64,000 nt of DNA from Spirogloea muscicola. Taxonomy: Eukaryota > Streptophyta > Zygnematophyceae > Spirogloeales > Spirogloeaceae. Below, one piece after another: positions 1-12,334 of the stretch. Position 1 is the first letter of the stretch; each line of letters starts with the position of its first letter. Both the position numbers and the translations under genes were made by a program. The notes beneath the pieces are model-generated. The model was not told where the DNA came from. It saw only the letters and a list, made by a program, of their open reading frames with translations, and ran no database searches. The stretch spans positions 1-64,000 of the forward strand of contig WELB01000273.1 of the NCBI GenBank assembly GCA_009602725.1, read 5' to 3'.

Positions 1-253
1 GGCGACGGCGGTGGCGGCGGCGGCGGCAGCAGCGGCGGCGGGTCTCCGCTGCCGTCGACGGTGGTAGTGGCCGCGGCCGAGGAGGGAGGGGCCGGCGAGA
101 GGGGTGCCGCACAGGCGGCGGCAGCGGCTGAGGCTGAGCACTTGATGCAGCCCGTCGACGTGAGCATGGCGCCGGCGGCGCCGGCGGCGGTAGAGGGAGG
201 AGAAGGACGGCAGCCCACAGGGCAGAGCCGGCCGGAGGAGGCGGTGGGCGGCT

Positions 254-2181
254 GTGGTGGGGCCCCAGTGCCGCCGGCGGCGCTGGGCGAAACTGAAGCG
301 GACGGCAAAGCCACAGGCAGCGGCGACGGCGGCGTCAACGACGGCGTCTGCGGCAGCAGGGACGGCGACGAGGGTCCGCGGCCGCGGAGCTGGTGGCGGG
401 GCCCGAGTGGCGGGCAGGGCCAGAGCAGGGGCCAGAAGCGCGCGAGGACGGTGGCGGCAGCGCCGGAGGAGAAGGGGCGCCGGAGCGAGGCCCCGGCGGA
501 GCNCCGCCTGGAGCGCGCTGGCCCGTACCATCCTCCTCTACTCCGCCGCTCTGGAGGTAGCGACGAGCCGCCGCCGCCGTGGCTGCCGCCGCCCTCGCCG
601 GCTGCCGAGGCGAGGCGCCTGATCGCCCGGCGGCTCTGGCTGCGTGGGCGCAGTTCGCCGTGCTCGGCTTCGCGGTGGCCACGACGCGCTCGCTGGACCT
701 CTCCTGGCAGGCGCGGGCGCTGCGCGCGCTGCCCGTGTTCCTCCTGCCGGCGCTTGGCGCGGCGCTCTACACAGCCCTCAGCCGCTTCTTCGCCATGAGT
801 GAGCGCTCCTTGGCGAGTGCATACATGCGCTCATATGACGTTGTCAAACTGGACTCATACTCTGTGCCCTTGAGAGATATGATATGAATGCCAAAGATGA
901 GATTTTGGTGCGTGGAGCTCCGTGGGAGGCTGCTGCAGCTTCAAGTTGACACTTTGTCGCTATTGGCAATCTGGGAAATGGCCAGGGGCGCGGCGTGACC
1001 AGGCGCTGCTGGAGCGGCTGCAGGCAGAGCGGCACGATAAGATCGAGGAGCTCAAGGAGAAGTCCAACTACTACGTCATGCAGCAGCTCATCCAGGTCGG
1101 CTCCCGCCGGCATTGCCAAGTGCTGATGCATCACTATAACATCCGCCACCAGCAGCACAAAGATCAGCTGCTCTGCAGTTTTTCAAGGTGTAGGACTTGG
1201 GGCGTGTGGTTGTGACTGACTGTCGGCAAGCGGTGTTTGCGGGCTTGCTCGCTGGTTACTGCCGCCCCATTGCAGCAATACGACACAGACCCAGCTGCAA
1301 AGGCGGCAGCCGCCAGCGTGCTCCTCTCGCGGGGCCTCCCGCCGGACTCGGCGCGGTTGCTGCTGTCACCGGCAGGGGACGCAGCGGCCACTCCAGCGGC
1401 AGCAGGGCAGCAACGCACACCCGGCAACACCGTCCAGGACCAGCCAGACTCCGCGGGTGGCAATGAGTCCGTCGGCGCACGTCGGCGCGGGACCTCCAGG
1501 CTACCCAGGACTTTGCAAAGCGAACGACCTGAAGCCTCGCCAGTTGTGGTTGGCGCTGGCGGCGCGAGTGGGAATGATGAGAGCAATCGCCGCGAGGACG
1601 CCCAGGAGCGGTGGCACCGCGAGGAGCGCGAGGACAGCGGCGGTGCATGGGAGGCGCGGCAGGGGCAGGGCTGGGTCGCGCGGCTCGCGGCGATGCTCGT
1701 CGGCGAGGACCCCACTCAGTGCTACGCACTCATCTGCGAGCACTGCCACGCCCACAATGGCAAGTGCTCCTCAGGCACTGCTGCCAGCACCGATGTCCCT
1801 GTGATTGCTGCACTGCAGCGGGACACCTCAACTCAGCTCTGCTTGCTGGCCGAATCCTGACGTACTGCAGTCGTCGGCCCTCGCACAGGCTTGGCACGCA
1901 AGGAAGACTACGGCTTTGTGACATACTACTGCCCGAGGTGCAATCACCTCAACGGCTCCTCCTCCGCTGAGGTTGGCGACCAGCAGGCGCAGGACCCAGG
2001 CTCCGCGACCCAGGAGCCGCGACCACCGCAGAAGCAGCTGACCATTGCCGAAGCTGCCACTCAGTCAGCGACAGAAGCACAAGCAACTGAAGTCGAGCAG
2101 CCGCCCTTGGTTGCGGGCTTGGGGCTGGATGCTGCACACGTCACCAGGGATGAGGAGGGCGAAGCTGGCAACTATTCATAA
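254..2181 (+). CDS. LNP: Lunapark-type ER three-way-junction protein (5' end unresolved)
   Basis: Lunapark proteins sit in the ER membrane, stabilise three-way tubule junctions and carry a C4 zinc finger on the cytosolic side. Exons I can read: up to 556 (ending ILLYSAALE, first membrane helix), 654-798 (AVLGFAVATTRSLDLSWQ, then a second helix), 986-1095 (coiled coil RRDQALLERLQAERH... KEKSNYYVMQQLIQ), 1276-1759 (YDTDPAAKAAAA, low-complexity linker, then LVGEDPTQCYALICEHCHAHNG) and 1889-2181 (LARKEDYGFVTYYCPRCNHLNG, stop). The two CxxC pairs match the Lunapark zinc finger, and the order of parts matches Arabidopsis LNP1/LNP2 as I recall them. The last intron (1760-1888) starts GCAAGT and ends AG, so it is a GC-AG intron; the join restores HNGLARKED. 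The N terminus is very GC-rich, contains an N at 503 and shows no in-frame ATG, so the start given is only the open-frame limit. The next gene converges from the right. Confidence 0.88.
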
Positions 2182-2500
2182 CGGCCTCAGCCAGCGCTCT
2201 TTGCATCGCATCTGCGGCACCGTCTGAGCCATGCTGGCTTAGCCACCTCTTGCAGAGAGGTGTTACCGGCATGAGGGGCCAAGCAGCTATCTGCAAGACA
2301 CCCCGGTCTGCGTCCTCCCATCTTTGCTGCTGGCTTCAATGACTTGCCACAGAACCAACGGTCGGAGCAAAATCTGTGCCGATCATGTAGACTTGCCAGT
2401 AGCAGAAGCACCGACGGTATACAATGACTGCCTCTCCTTCTGAACTGCATGGTGCTCGTGACCAACAATTTCTCTAAGAGGACTACAATAGTGAAGAAGC
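2182..2500. other. Convergent intergenic spacer, no gene seen
   Basis: About 320 bases separate the stop codons of the Lunapark and S-acyltransferase genes, which face each other. I see no further coding signal. The 3' UTRs and polyadenylation signals of both genes must lie here or overlap. Confidence 0.6.
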
Positions 2501-5500
2501 TCATAAGGCTTCCTCTCGGTGGCTGTGGGGATTCTGTCCTGTCCTCGGCATTCTGCCGAGGCCTAGGCCGAGTCCCACCGGCGCTGGTCCAGCTGCTGGC
2601 CCGTGGCTGGCGTACATGCCATGCTCATAGCCCTTCTCCACGTCATCACGCGTAGCTTTGCTGCTGCCGTGAAAGCTGCCAGCATCCTCGTCCAGCCCTG
2701 CAAGGCCCAGGTTGATGCCAGACGTGGCCTCGACAGCGAGCCGCCTCCTCCCGAAGAGGCTACTGAGGAAGCCCCCAGCGGTCTTCCCATGTTCCACACC
2801 GCCATCAACGCCCTCAACGTCATCGGCTGCATGCGCGGCATGGCCATTATGGTCGCAACTGCTCCTGTTGCATTTTTTCCTCCCTATAAGCCGAGTCATC
2901 AAGGGCACCACCGGTTTCCGAGGTTGCCAGGGCACTTCGGTGTCCTGCCAAGCACATGTAGTACTGCTATGAGCACCTTGACGAATGGAACCAGTGTGAA
3001 GCAGCTCACATACCTCTATATGATGTGGTCAATTGCTTTCACGAAAGCAGTAGATGTTAGCAGGTTGTGGCTGGTAGCAGTTGCCCTCTGTTGGAACTAT
3101 GAAGTAATGCCACGGCTCTAGAAAATCCATCATAGAGGGCCACTTGCAGTCTGCTTAGGGGGCAAAGTGACACTTCTGCTGCAAAATGCTGCCGTTCAGA
3201 AGCACCGCCATGGCCTGACCTACCTCATTATGGCCCCGCACGAGGAGGTCGGTGCAATTTTGGATGACACCTCGGTCATAGGGATTGTAAAAGCGGCCAT
3301 CAGGGCCTTTCAGATACCCATATCGATGGGAGTTGGCCAACTCGTTGGTTGTGATGTTCCTCCCAATCTGGTCACAAAAAGAAGAACAGAGGTGGTCACT
3401 GACTCGCGCAATTGACCCTCTAGCAGTAGTCACAGGGCAAGGACCATGGTAAATGTGGAGTCGAACAACAATTTCTTGAGTGGCGATGGTACAGATGCTG
3501 AAAGGCTTGCTGCCAGCAGATGGGCCTACCTGGGCACCCTGTGTGCAGGCCAGCATTGCTACACCCAAAAGCATGAAGAGATCCCCGAATACAAAGGCCA
3601 CTGCTCCCCAGTGCTCCACTGCCATGTGGTGCATCCAAGGTCCAAGTAGTGGGGGTGCCTCTACATCCGTCCACAGCCCTGCCAATGCAGCGTCCTCTGT
3701 ACCTTTGTCAATTGCTCTTCTGCTGGCACGCTAGCTTGACACAATGAGTGGTGGGCAGGAAGTATATTAGAGCTGCATTTGCTACTGGCGAGCTGTATTT
3801 GCTATCTGATCTGGATGACAAAAGCATGACAAGAAATGAAGCAACCACAACAGTGAGATTTTATCAACCAGAAGCTTACTATGGATCGCAAACGCAAGAC
3901 TAATGCTCATGGCCAGCGTCTCTACGCACAAGAAGACAAAGAATTCCCATTTGTTCTTCTGCAAAAGTATGACAAATACAGCAACAATTACAAAAGAGAG
4001 CATTGCCAAGTAGAAGCTTACTACAAATTGCAACGCAAGACTAATGCTCATGGCTAGCATCTCAATTCACATCAAGATGAAGAATACTGATTCATTGTGC
4101 AAGAAAGAAGTTGTGCACTTGCAACATGGGTGAAGGACAACAAAGCCAGACTTTCCATCGCATGTACAACACATGCTAATTGATGCAGAACTGGTCAACT
4201 ATACCAGCAGCCGCTTTCAAAGTTGGTATGCTGGACCTACCTTTCCCACGCAATTTGATATCCAAGGACAGTGGTGGTCAAATTGTTCAACACAGCGGTT
4301 GCAGATGGAGCAGTGCTTGGATCTCAGGGGCCTCACAATCTACACTTCGTGACAAGCGGACAAGTGAAGACAAGACACTGTGCATCCAACCTGTACTTGT
4401 GAGGAGCATGCTTCTCATTTTCACATGCTCACAGCTCTGCAGTTGAGCAGGTTCCGCAACAGACCTCCTCTTCATCATTAGTGACCATTATCACATGCTC
4501 CTGCACCACCTTGGACAATGCTTTGTAGGAAGCATCTGTTGTTTCACATACCTTACAAGTTGGACATAGTTGTGACCACAGGCCAGCCACCAGCACTGGG
4601 TTGTTCATGTCTCTCCTCAGCTGGAGCAACGGCTCCTATGATGCACAAACAAATACACGACTATTACCCCGTCCCTGAGTGGAAAACTTTCTAAGAAGCT
4701 TCTACCTACAGTGCAGGTATGCAAGACCTTCACATGACGCTCATAAGCCTCTGCGAAACTCACCTCACTCTTGTCACTTCGCCTGACTTGGTTGCCAGCA
4801 GCCGGGATGTATCCAGGGTCTTTGCTGCCAAGACAAACATGACAGTGATAGGTGAGGCTTCACAATATAGAACAATGAGGGCAAGACCTGTGAACTTACA
4901 GAAGGGCTCAGGTGAAATGCACAGAAGTTGCACATGCTAGATTGTGCATGTCAACAAATTGCCCTACCAGATTGATTATTTTGCATGACAGAAAGTCAAC
5001 ATGCTTACGATGCAGGAACACCAACGGACTTTCTCAATCTCCACCATGCATGGACGCTCTGGTGGCACAGCAATGTAGTGAGGTGCTCACTTGGTGGACT
5101 GGTATAGCAAGGGTAGACCAAGGGTTGCAAGTATGACCGTCATCCATGCAAGGGCAGCACCGCCAGCTCGCACGTGGAACAGGGTGGGTGCTGCAACCTT
5201 CAGTCAAGGAGTGATAGCATGCCCCTAGCAAGCAGAGAGGAAACTGGACTACCGACAGCAATCATGAGAAGCCTCCCAAGGCTGTAGGCAACTTTTGTAC
5301 AACCTGCTTGGTGCAGCACAACAAGCCGCAGCTACATTGCTCTGTTTTTGCCTCTGCATGCGCAATGCTCAGATGCTCACACCAGCCAAAGTTTCGACTT
5401 CTAACAACTTGCAAAGCAAGTGCCCGGCTTGGATACAGCTGACGATGGAAACAATGAATGCATACACCAGGAGGACAATGATGACCCAGATGATTGGAGC

Positions 5501-7849
5501 TAGGCCCAGTTTCATCAACTTTGCCAGCCTGCCCTTCGAGTCAGCCCTGGCCTCATGCACTCTTCGTGCATTAGACTGCATTAAGCAGGCAACCCAAAGG
5601 GCATTAGCTCCATTCGGCCTCTGCCAGCTAGAGTCAGTCAAGACTCTATGAAAGGGGTATGCCCTCCTTCCCAGCTGAGGTTAGAAGATAAGCAAGTGAT
5701 AAGGACATGACTGTGACTAAGGTTGAGGTGGATGTCGATGGCTCATGCACTGGCCCCTCAGTTAAAACTCGACCACATTCCTGCAGTGGTAAGACAATTT
5801 GCTGCTAAAGGCAAAGAAGCCACTCAAGATGTTACACTGAAGAGGGAGCACGTTAAAGGCTTCACCAAGAAGAGTGCAACATGCCGGTGTCCCTTATCAG
5901 AGGCCAGCTGGGCTGGCGTGCATCCAGTCAGGTCAACAGCTGTGAGCTGCTCCTTGGTCCCCGCCTGCACTAACACAGTGCAAGCTTCCTGATGGCCCTT
6001 GATGGCTGCCCAGTGCAAGGGCGTGCACCCTGCAGGTAAAGCAGGTAGTCAGGTGCCTGCGCATCGTGCTGTGCTTCTGAAGGGCTCTTAATCCTCAAGT
6101 GCCTGACAAGCAACAAATGCTGTACATACTGTTCTCAAAGCTTCACTGTGTGAGCACCAAGAAGTCTCCTCAAAGTCACGAAGGTGACAGCAACAGCAGA
6201 GAAAGGCTAGGTCATATCTGTGAGTTGCCTGACCTTCCTTGTCTTCACGACCAAGGTAGGCGTCCATGAAGAGGAGGAGTCGTATGGTATCAGAGAAGCC
6301 ATTGTAAGCAGCCCTACAGGCATCCAGTCACAACCTCAACACTTTGACAAAAGGGCAGAAAACAAACACCAGACCAGTTGATCATGTCATCCACGAGAGC
6401 CTCATGTGATGATTGTTTACCAATGTAATGGGCTTCGTCCATCATTGTCAACTGGATCCACCTCCGCATGCCACTTGGTTGACAGGTAGTACATCATGGC
6501 AGTGTGACCATATTGGGCGGCTACATGGCTTGGCTGCAGCAGCAAGGACGCACAACATGACAATGTACAGGTATTGCTCAAAGTATGAGCTAATGAGTGG
6601 AGCGAATTGCAGTAGCCTTAGGAACTAATGTTGTAGGGCCAATGAAATATCATCAATCACGTCGACAGTTGACTGGCGCAATCAAATAGAGATTACAATG
6701 CAACTTTCACGCCCAGAAAGTCTCATGGCGATGTGACACAGGCACATGTCCATGTAACAGTGGTGTAATACAAAGATATATATCATGATCTGATCTGCCA
6801 ATCTTATTTGTTGCCTTACCCTGAAGCCTGCAGTATCAGTAACCTCAACATCTGCACCACTCTGTAGAAGCAACTCAGCAACCTGCATAGCCCCACGGAC
6901 AGCTGTCCAGTGGAGTGCTGTTTGGCCGGTCGTATCCTTGGCATTGATGTCCACACCTTGCTGCAGTAATGAGTATGTGATCAACTTCTACTCCAATAGC
7001 ATTTCTGTAGTGTACTTCTGATCAACAAAACTAGCATTTGCGTTGGTCAAAATGGAGCCCAAGTCTTACTCCCTATTGCTTAAAAGTATGGATGAGTGCA
7101 ATCCTTGCGCTGAGTGGCCCCTTTGATCGCAACTGTTTGGGCTCCAGTGTTTGCTGACCAAGTCAACTTGCAAACATCCTCATGCCAGCTTGGTGCAGGC
7201 AAAATTGAATCCTCGCATGAAGGTGAGATTGCTCGGGTGCTGCAAGAGCGCATCTATCTGAAAACAAAAGCATGCTAGTGGTGCAGGGAGTAATAGTCAC
7301 AGAGCTTGTACCTCAATAAGGTACTGAGCTGCAGCAGTCCGGTTGTTGAGGGCGCTCCATTGCAGGGCAAAGTAACCCCTGTTGTCAGGCTGATGAACAG
7401 AGTGGCCCTCCTGCTCCACCAGCCGCCTAAGCTTGTCTACGGTGTTGAAACAAGCACTGCTTGTTGTCATGCATGCATGCCTGGGTGGCGTCATATTTGG
7501 AGTGCTTGCTATCGCTCGCCTGCTTTTCTCAAGGGTGATCTGAAGTATCCTTGTCCAGCTTGCAGTCTCGCCTCGTCGCACGTTATGACTAAATCAACCA
7601 ATATAGCTGTGCCAGTATTTCAGGCCCCCTAAGACCTACATTATTCTTCCTTACACGCTCTGAGCTCAAAAAGGACTGCCAAATTGAAGCTGGCAGCCAA
7701 CCTTCCTGTATGAGTGACCCTGCCAATTGCTAACTCAGCTTGCAGGCCTCTGCGCCTGCAGTCCGCCTGCTGCTCGGCAGCTCACCTAAGTGCCCGTGGG
7801 CTGCAGCTGTGTAGACGTCATCCTTGAGCACCTCCTCTGGAGCAGCCAT
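2501..7849 (-). CDS. TIP1: Ankyrin-repeat DHHC protein S-acyltransferase, TIP1 type
   Basis: This integral membrane palmitoyltransferase would attach fatty acids to cysteines of target proteins at Golgi or other endomembranes. The start ATG at 7849 opens [19 protein letters not shown]; an in-frame stop lies just upstream. Exons then encode ankyrin repeats: 7436-7312 ([33 protein letters not shown]), 6960-6820 ([19 protein letters not shown]), 6533-6421 ([15 protein letters not shown]), 6313-6234 ([17 protein letters not shown]) and 6029-5866 ([17 protein letters not shown]). From 5575 comes the first membrane helix ([17 protein letters not shown]), then SKDPGYIPA near 4840, [14 protein letters not shown] near 4600, and the cysteine-rich catalytic core at about 4330-4241 with [31 protein letters not shown] lies near 3950, RNITTNELA plus GRFYNPYD at about 3350-3250, and the C-terminal exon ends VGLGLGLGR near 2530. 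The order of parts matches Arabidopsis TIP1 (At5g20350) from end to end. The catalytic DHHC is intact. Boundaries between 5.4 and 4.6 kb are approximate. Confidence 0.9.
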
Positions 7850-8590
7850 GCCAGTCTCTGCCACATGTTGTCGTCGCAGAAAGCTTCACTCGAGGCTCGT
7901 ATAAGATACGTTGCAAGATGCACGACAAGATACATTGCAATGTGCGGCCCTTTCCTGTGTGAAACTTGGACAATGAAGGCTGCTATGCCTGAGCAGTCGT
8001 ACTCTAAGTTATGCCACGCAGAACATGATTATCTCGTCAGCAGCCTGCCCAACCTGCTGCAGCAGAGGATGATGCCTGCGCATCTTCGCCTGAGCGCTCT
8101 GCCGCTATCTCAATCTCGCTGGCCATGGGAGGCTTAAGTCGGGCTCCAGAACCAGCGGGCTCTTGAGCAGCCTCCACAGGCCCTGGTCCTCAGTGGCCGC
8201 TGAGCATCTTCATGTGCTGCCCGCAGGTCGGAGGACCTCACGAGCAATAGGCAACTAAGCGCAGGGAGGACTCCTCAGTTGCCATCTTGGCACAGCTGCG
8301 CCGCTGCCGCGTTCACCCCGCGGGGCCGAGAGCTCCTCGCTGTCCCGCTTTGGCAGAGGACTTGGCTGGGAGACGAGAAGCTCCACAGCAGAGACGGTAA
8401 GCCGCGGGATTCGTGAGCCTCCGCGACGACCACGACTCCTCCTTGCTCGCTTCGCGCCGCTGCCAGCGCTCCCGGCGGCGGCGCGGCCGAGCGGCGCGCG
8501 CGCAGCGAGGCGGGACGGGGGAGGCGAACTGGCGAGACGGAGAATGGACGGAGCTGGGTATGGGTGGGGCGAGTAACCTTCCCATCAATG
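7850..8590. other. Upstream region of the TIP1-like gene with a GC-rich island
   Basis: No coding region is supported here. The first 430 bases are of mixed composition; about 8285-8580 is strongly GC- and CpG-rich, which may be a promoter-type island. If so it would serve the leftward TIP1-like gene. I see no defined motif. Confidence 0.35.
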
Positions 8591-8735
8591 CTTTTCGGGC
8601 TAGCTGTTCACAGCCTTTGCACCCCTTGGGAGAAGTGGCACTCCCAATTGGGGCAAGGGCTGCGAAAAGCCAGCCGAAAAAGAATTGACAAAGGTATGGA
8701 GGGGCCTACAAGCGAGTAGCAGCTACAAAGGGGCC
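8590..8735. repeat. Head-to-head pair of hairpin modules
   Basis: A forward copy (TTTTCGGGCTAGCTGTTCAC and on to CCCCTTGGGAGAAGTG) is followed at once by an inverted copy (GGCACTCCCAATTGGGGCAA, then GGGCTGCGAAAAGCCAGCC and GAATTGACAAAGG). Together they make a long imperfect palindrome. Both halves match the module described at 13080-13190. Confidence 0.7.
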
Positions 8736-8740
8736 GGAAG

Positions 8741-9305
8741 ATGCTATGTCAGAACATGGGGAGGAGCTTGGGAGAGCCACTTCGGATGGCCCTCTGGACC
8801 TTGTCTGTTCCCCCCTCTCCACACATTGCTGGCCACGCAGTGGGAGGTGCTGAGCAGAGAAAGCTCAGACACTACTCTGACTACCCCCGCAGCGACCACC
8901 TCCTCCTGGCCGCAATCAACATTTTCGGCTGCTTGGGTCCTCGCTTTCATACCCTACTCGAGAACATAGCGAGTCTAGGATATGCGCGATGCGAGGATTT
9001 GCTTCCAGCCCAGATGGGTATGCCGGCAGCCTATCTGTCATTTTTGAGACGTAGAGTGTCAGCTTGTCTGCAGCGAGCTCAGGCTCATGCGTTGCATCAG
9101 GAAGCTGGTCGAGCCTTAGCTGGTAGTTCGAGAGCTTGTCGATTGCCGTCCGATATTCGAGCATCAGTTAGCGACCTCTATGTGCTGACTCGTGGTTACT
9201 GAGCGGGTCAGCTTAGCAGCAGGTGACGTACAGTGGTCAATGTGCTTGCCTTTGTACTTGGCCACACATAGCCTCCCCATCTCTTAATACACACGCATTC
9301 CTAGC
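8741..9305 (+). mobile_element. 5'-truncated LINE-like 3' end with nuclease-like C terminus
   Basis: The + strand encodes a C-terminal piece (HIAGHAVGGAEQRKLRHYSDYP, DHLLLAAINIFGCLGPRFHTLL, PAAYLSFLRRRVSACLQRAQ) ending DLYVLTRGY at a stop near 9202. A noncoding tail follows: GAGCGGGTCAGCTTAGC, then TTTGTACTTGGCCACACA, ending ACACACGCATT near 9303. Related pieces lie at 14717-15400 (opposite strand), 16158-16905, 17935-18190 and 58243-58390. The family reads like the C-terminal part of non-LTR retrotransposon proteins; the reverse transcriptase part is missing here. Confidence 0.65.
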
Positions 9306-9760
9306 CAGCTCATTACCCAGTTAACAGGACATTTGTAAGGCTAATTGGCCTCCCTTTCATGCGCACCGCGCGCCTTCTCTCTTTATTGGGCTGGCCTTTC
9401 ACAGCCCTGGCCCTCGCCCTCGCCTCCTCACTACCTTTGTCATTTCTTTTCGGGCTGGCGTTTCACAGCGAGGGCGAGCACTTTCCTTTTCACAGCCCTT
9501 GCCCCCCATTGGGAGTGCCACTTCTTCCTCACTAGAGGTTACTATCAAGTGATTCATTCAACCGGACAATCTTTGAGAAAGCGCTTCTGGCCCCTTCGGA
9601 CCTTGTCACGTATTTTCGGGCTGGCTGTTCACAGCCCTTGCCTCCTTCAGAGAGCCTTTCACCAGGCAACAGGACATCTTGCCGCTCTACCTTTTGCCTG
9701 TGGAAGCAAACGTTGCCTTCCAGCACTTGACTTAGACTTGCTTCAGAAGTGGTAATTGAG
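9305..9760. repeat. Composite of short dispersed modules
   Basis: The module CCAGCTCATTACCCAGTTAA at 9305 runs into CCTCCCTTTCATGCGCACCG and CGCGCCTTCTCTCTTT. Three hairpin-type modules (CGGGCTGG...CACAGC) follow at about 9440-9635. The first two parts are joined the same way at 16881-16975, so they probably form one repeat family. Confidence 0.7.
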
Positions 9761-10493
9761 GATGCTGGTCGCAACAGCCCTGGACGAGTACCCTCTCATG
9801 TGGAGGGCCATTGGCCATACTGGTTAGGTCGATTGCACCACAGTCTCCAAGGGTGATAGGTGAGAAAGACTCTTCCAGTAGAGGGCGATGGCTGGGTGAT
9901 AGATATACCTTGAGTGACTGTTGCAGATATGTCCAGTGGCCATCGACTACATTGCAGTCAGGATCCATCGCTTGCACTGGCTTAGACTGCAAGCGCTTGT
10001 CGACCAGGGGCGACGCTCTGCTGCAGATCAAAGTATGGCATGCATATGAACATACAAACTGACATGCCTACTACTGCTGCAAATCTTTACTACTGCTAAT
10101 AATCTTCTCTTTCCCTGACTTTGTGGAAGTCACTGTACGATCAATCATAAGCATGCGGGTGTGCATACGTGCTACAGATGAAAGTGTAGTGAAAATGGTG
10201 CTTGCTAGGGAGATGTGTCGATGTAAAGAAATGCAATGCCCACTTCCTAAAAAGTCTTAAGGGGCTTGTTCCAAGTAGCACCCTAACACTTGCTATTATT
10301 CTGTACAGCATCTGTCCATCTAGCCGCACTATGAAGAGATGAGACAGACACTCCCACTTGTTACGCCCTACTCTCCTCTCAAAGCTGCAAAAGGCACGTG
10401 CCCTAAGCACCTCAGCACTTGTACTCGCGAATCTCATCAGCACCTCCGTGTGCAAAACTTCCAATAACATCTCTATTAACGTCTATGAAGCCT
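9760..10493. other. Intergenic, no gene recognised
   Basis: This stretch holds one copy of the short dispersed motif CTCTTCCAGTAGAGGGCGA near 9870 (also at about 14120, 14470 and 62230) and otherwise no coding or RNA feature I can support. Confidence 0.4.
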
Positions 10494-12334
10494 TTAAAGG
10501 ACCGGGATGTGGGAGCCATGGTGGAATCCGGCCAGTGAGATAGCGCTGTCATTTCGCCAGTAATGAGGAAGGAAGACGCCAACTTGATTGCAAGCTGGCC
10601 ACGTCAACACTCCCAGGCAAAACCAAGAAAGGCTCAGCAGTATCATTCCTTCCATCACCCATCCACCTCTGCTATCTTCCTCAGCTTGGTCTATACTGCC
10701 AGCAAAATCTCCAGTCTCCAAACGTTGACTGCTCTTGGAGGCCTCAAACCCATCCTGACCTTCAGTAACGGCATCGTGACGACCAGTAATGGCATCCAGC
10801 CCTGCCGCCAATGCTGCACCTGAAGAGGAGTTGAGTCGCATGCTTTGTGGAACCACTTCCAGGTCACTCTTGCTCTCTTTCCGGGCCTGCACCAGAACGC
10901 TCTCCTGACGCAGAAGCCAGTACACATTGCCTAACACAACCAGAACAGCAAGGAGGCTGGCTACAAGTGGACCTGTGCTGCCCGTCTGCCAGACAACAAT
11001 TGCAGCCATAGTGGCTGAGGCACCCATACAGAGGACATTGGACACCACACACGCCCGCTGAAATCCTATCTCCTTCTGATGAGTCTTCTGATGACCCTGC
11101 ACTCCTCCAACCAAAGGAGCCAGTGGCTTTGCCTCTTGCGTACATTCCTGGTGTGCAGCAACTGGCTCAGGTGATAGAGGCGCTCTATTGCCTTCCGTAT
11201 TTCTTCTTTTCCCTACTTTGCCCTCCTTCCTCTTGACTTTCGGGGCTGGCGGGTCACGAGATTCATGCAGATGTTCCTTGCTGGTTTCTGGAGGAGCCTC
11301 TGCTGCATCGCTTGCCTCTCTGACTCCTGTACCTGCTTCCGTGTCAGTTCCACTCTGTCCGTGCTTTGCATCGACATCTCCAACTTGTACTACATTCTTC
11401 TCCTCCTGGACGCTGACACTGTACTCGGCGCGCAATCTCTCAAATATCTTGGCTGCAGTTGCCAAAGCTTTCACATCGTCCTCGGCTCTGGCTGCGTCTT
11501 GCTTGGCTGAGGTCGCCTCACCTTCCATCCTTTTGCGCAGTGCATCGACCTCTTTCAACTGAATATGCCAAAGAATAACACATACAATGAGTGTGCTTTA
11601 AATCCTTATTAGCATTTTGTGCAAAATGCTAATAAGTTGTTCACAAGAGTTCACAAAGGGAGTTTCTCGGTGAAGGGCTACATAAGTACAACAGCAGAGA
11701 AAGGTCAATGCAAGTTGGTGTGTCACTTGCAGCAGGAAAGAGCAACTGCAGCTGAACAGGAGCATATCAATCAAAGCACCTGGGCACATCTCTCCAATAT
11801 GTGCTCCTTCAATCTGCTGCGGTCTTGCAAGGCCTTCTCCAGCTTCTGGAAGATCCTGCTCCTATCCCGCTGGGCCTTGGCAAGCTTTCCTCCCAATTCC
11901 TCCATGACCTCCGATATTTCCTGAAGCTCGCGTTCAAGTATCACAAGTTGCGCCCTCGTCTGCCAGGAAGCCAGTGTAGAGTCAGCCAAAAAATGCACTA
12001 TTCGACAAATTGGGCTTTAATTGCCAGGACAAAGATCATCGACTCTGACCAGCATGTAAGGAATCCCGTCTATGCGGCAAGCGTCCTGATATCTAGGTCC
12101 AGGTGACGGCCCCACTCAAAATGAGCTGTGTGACAAGGGCATTGAAAGATGAACCTTGGGCTCCCGGCGGGCAGCAGCAAACGTCCGCAAGGGCCACATG
12201 AGCACGCCAACAACGGCGGCTGTCACGGTCTTGACCCCAAGGAAGTACCACTGCAGCATCCACCAGCTGGCCATCCTCCAGGGCCATGTGAGTCCGTCAA
12301 AGGCCCCAGCTACCACCGACAAGATGGCACCCAT
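10494..12334 (-). CDS. Unrecognised coiled-coil membrane protein
   Basis: I do not recognise the family. A clear ATG at 12334 opens MGAILSVVAGAFDGLTW, and exon 1 (12334-12155) contains a hydrophobic, tryptophan-rich stretch (MASWWMLQWYFLGV, AAVVGVLMWPLRTF). Exon 2 (11959-11780) and the start of exon 3 (from 11558) read as one continuous charged coiled coil (LVILERELQEISEVMEELG, LKEVDALRKRMEGE, KIFERLRAEY). Exon 3 then has a basic, acidic and proline-rich linker (PKVKRKEGKVGKRR), a pair of predicted helices (SATMAAIVVWQTG, LVASLLAVLVVLGNVYWLL), a hydrophilic stretch, one more hydrophobic segment (GMILLSLSWFCLGVLTW) and stops at 10494. All junctions have GT-AG signals and keep frame, which argues for a real gene of about 470 residues. 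A membrane-anchored tether or scaffold would fit, but that is a guess. Confidence 0.6.
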
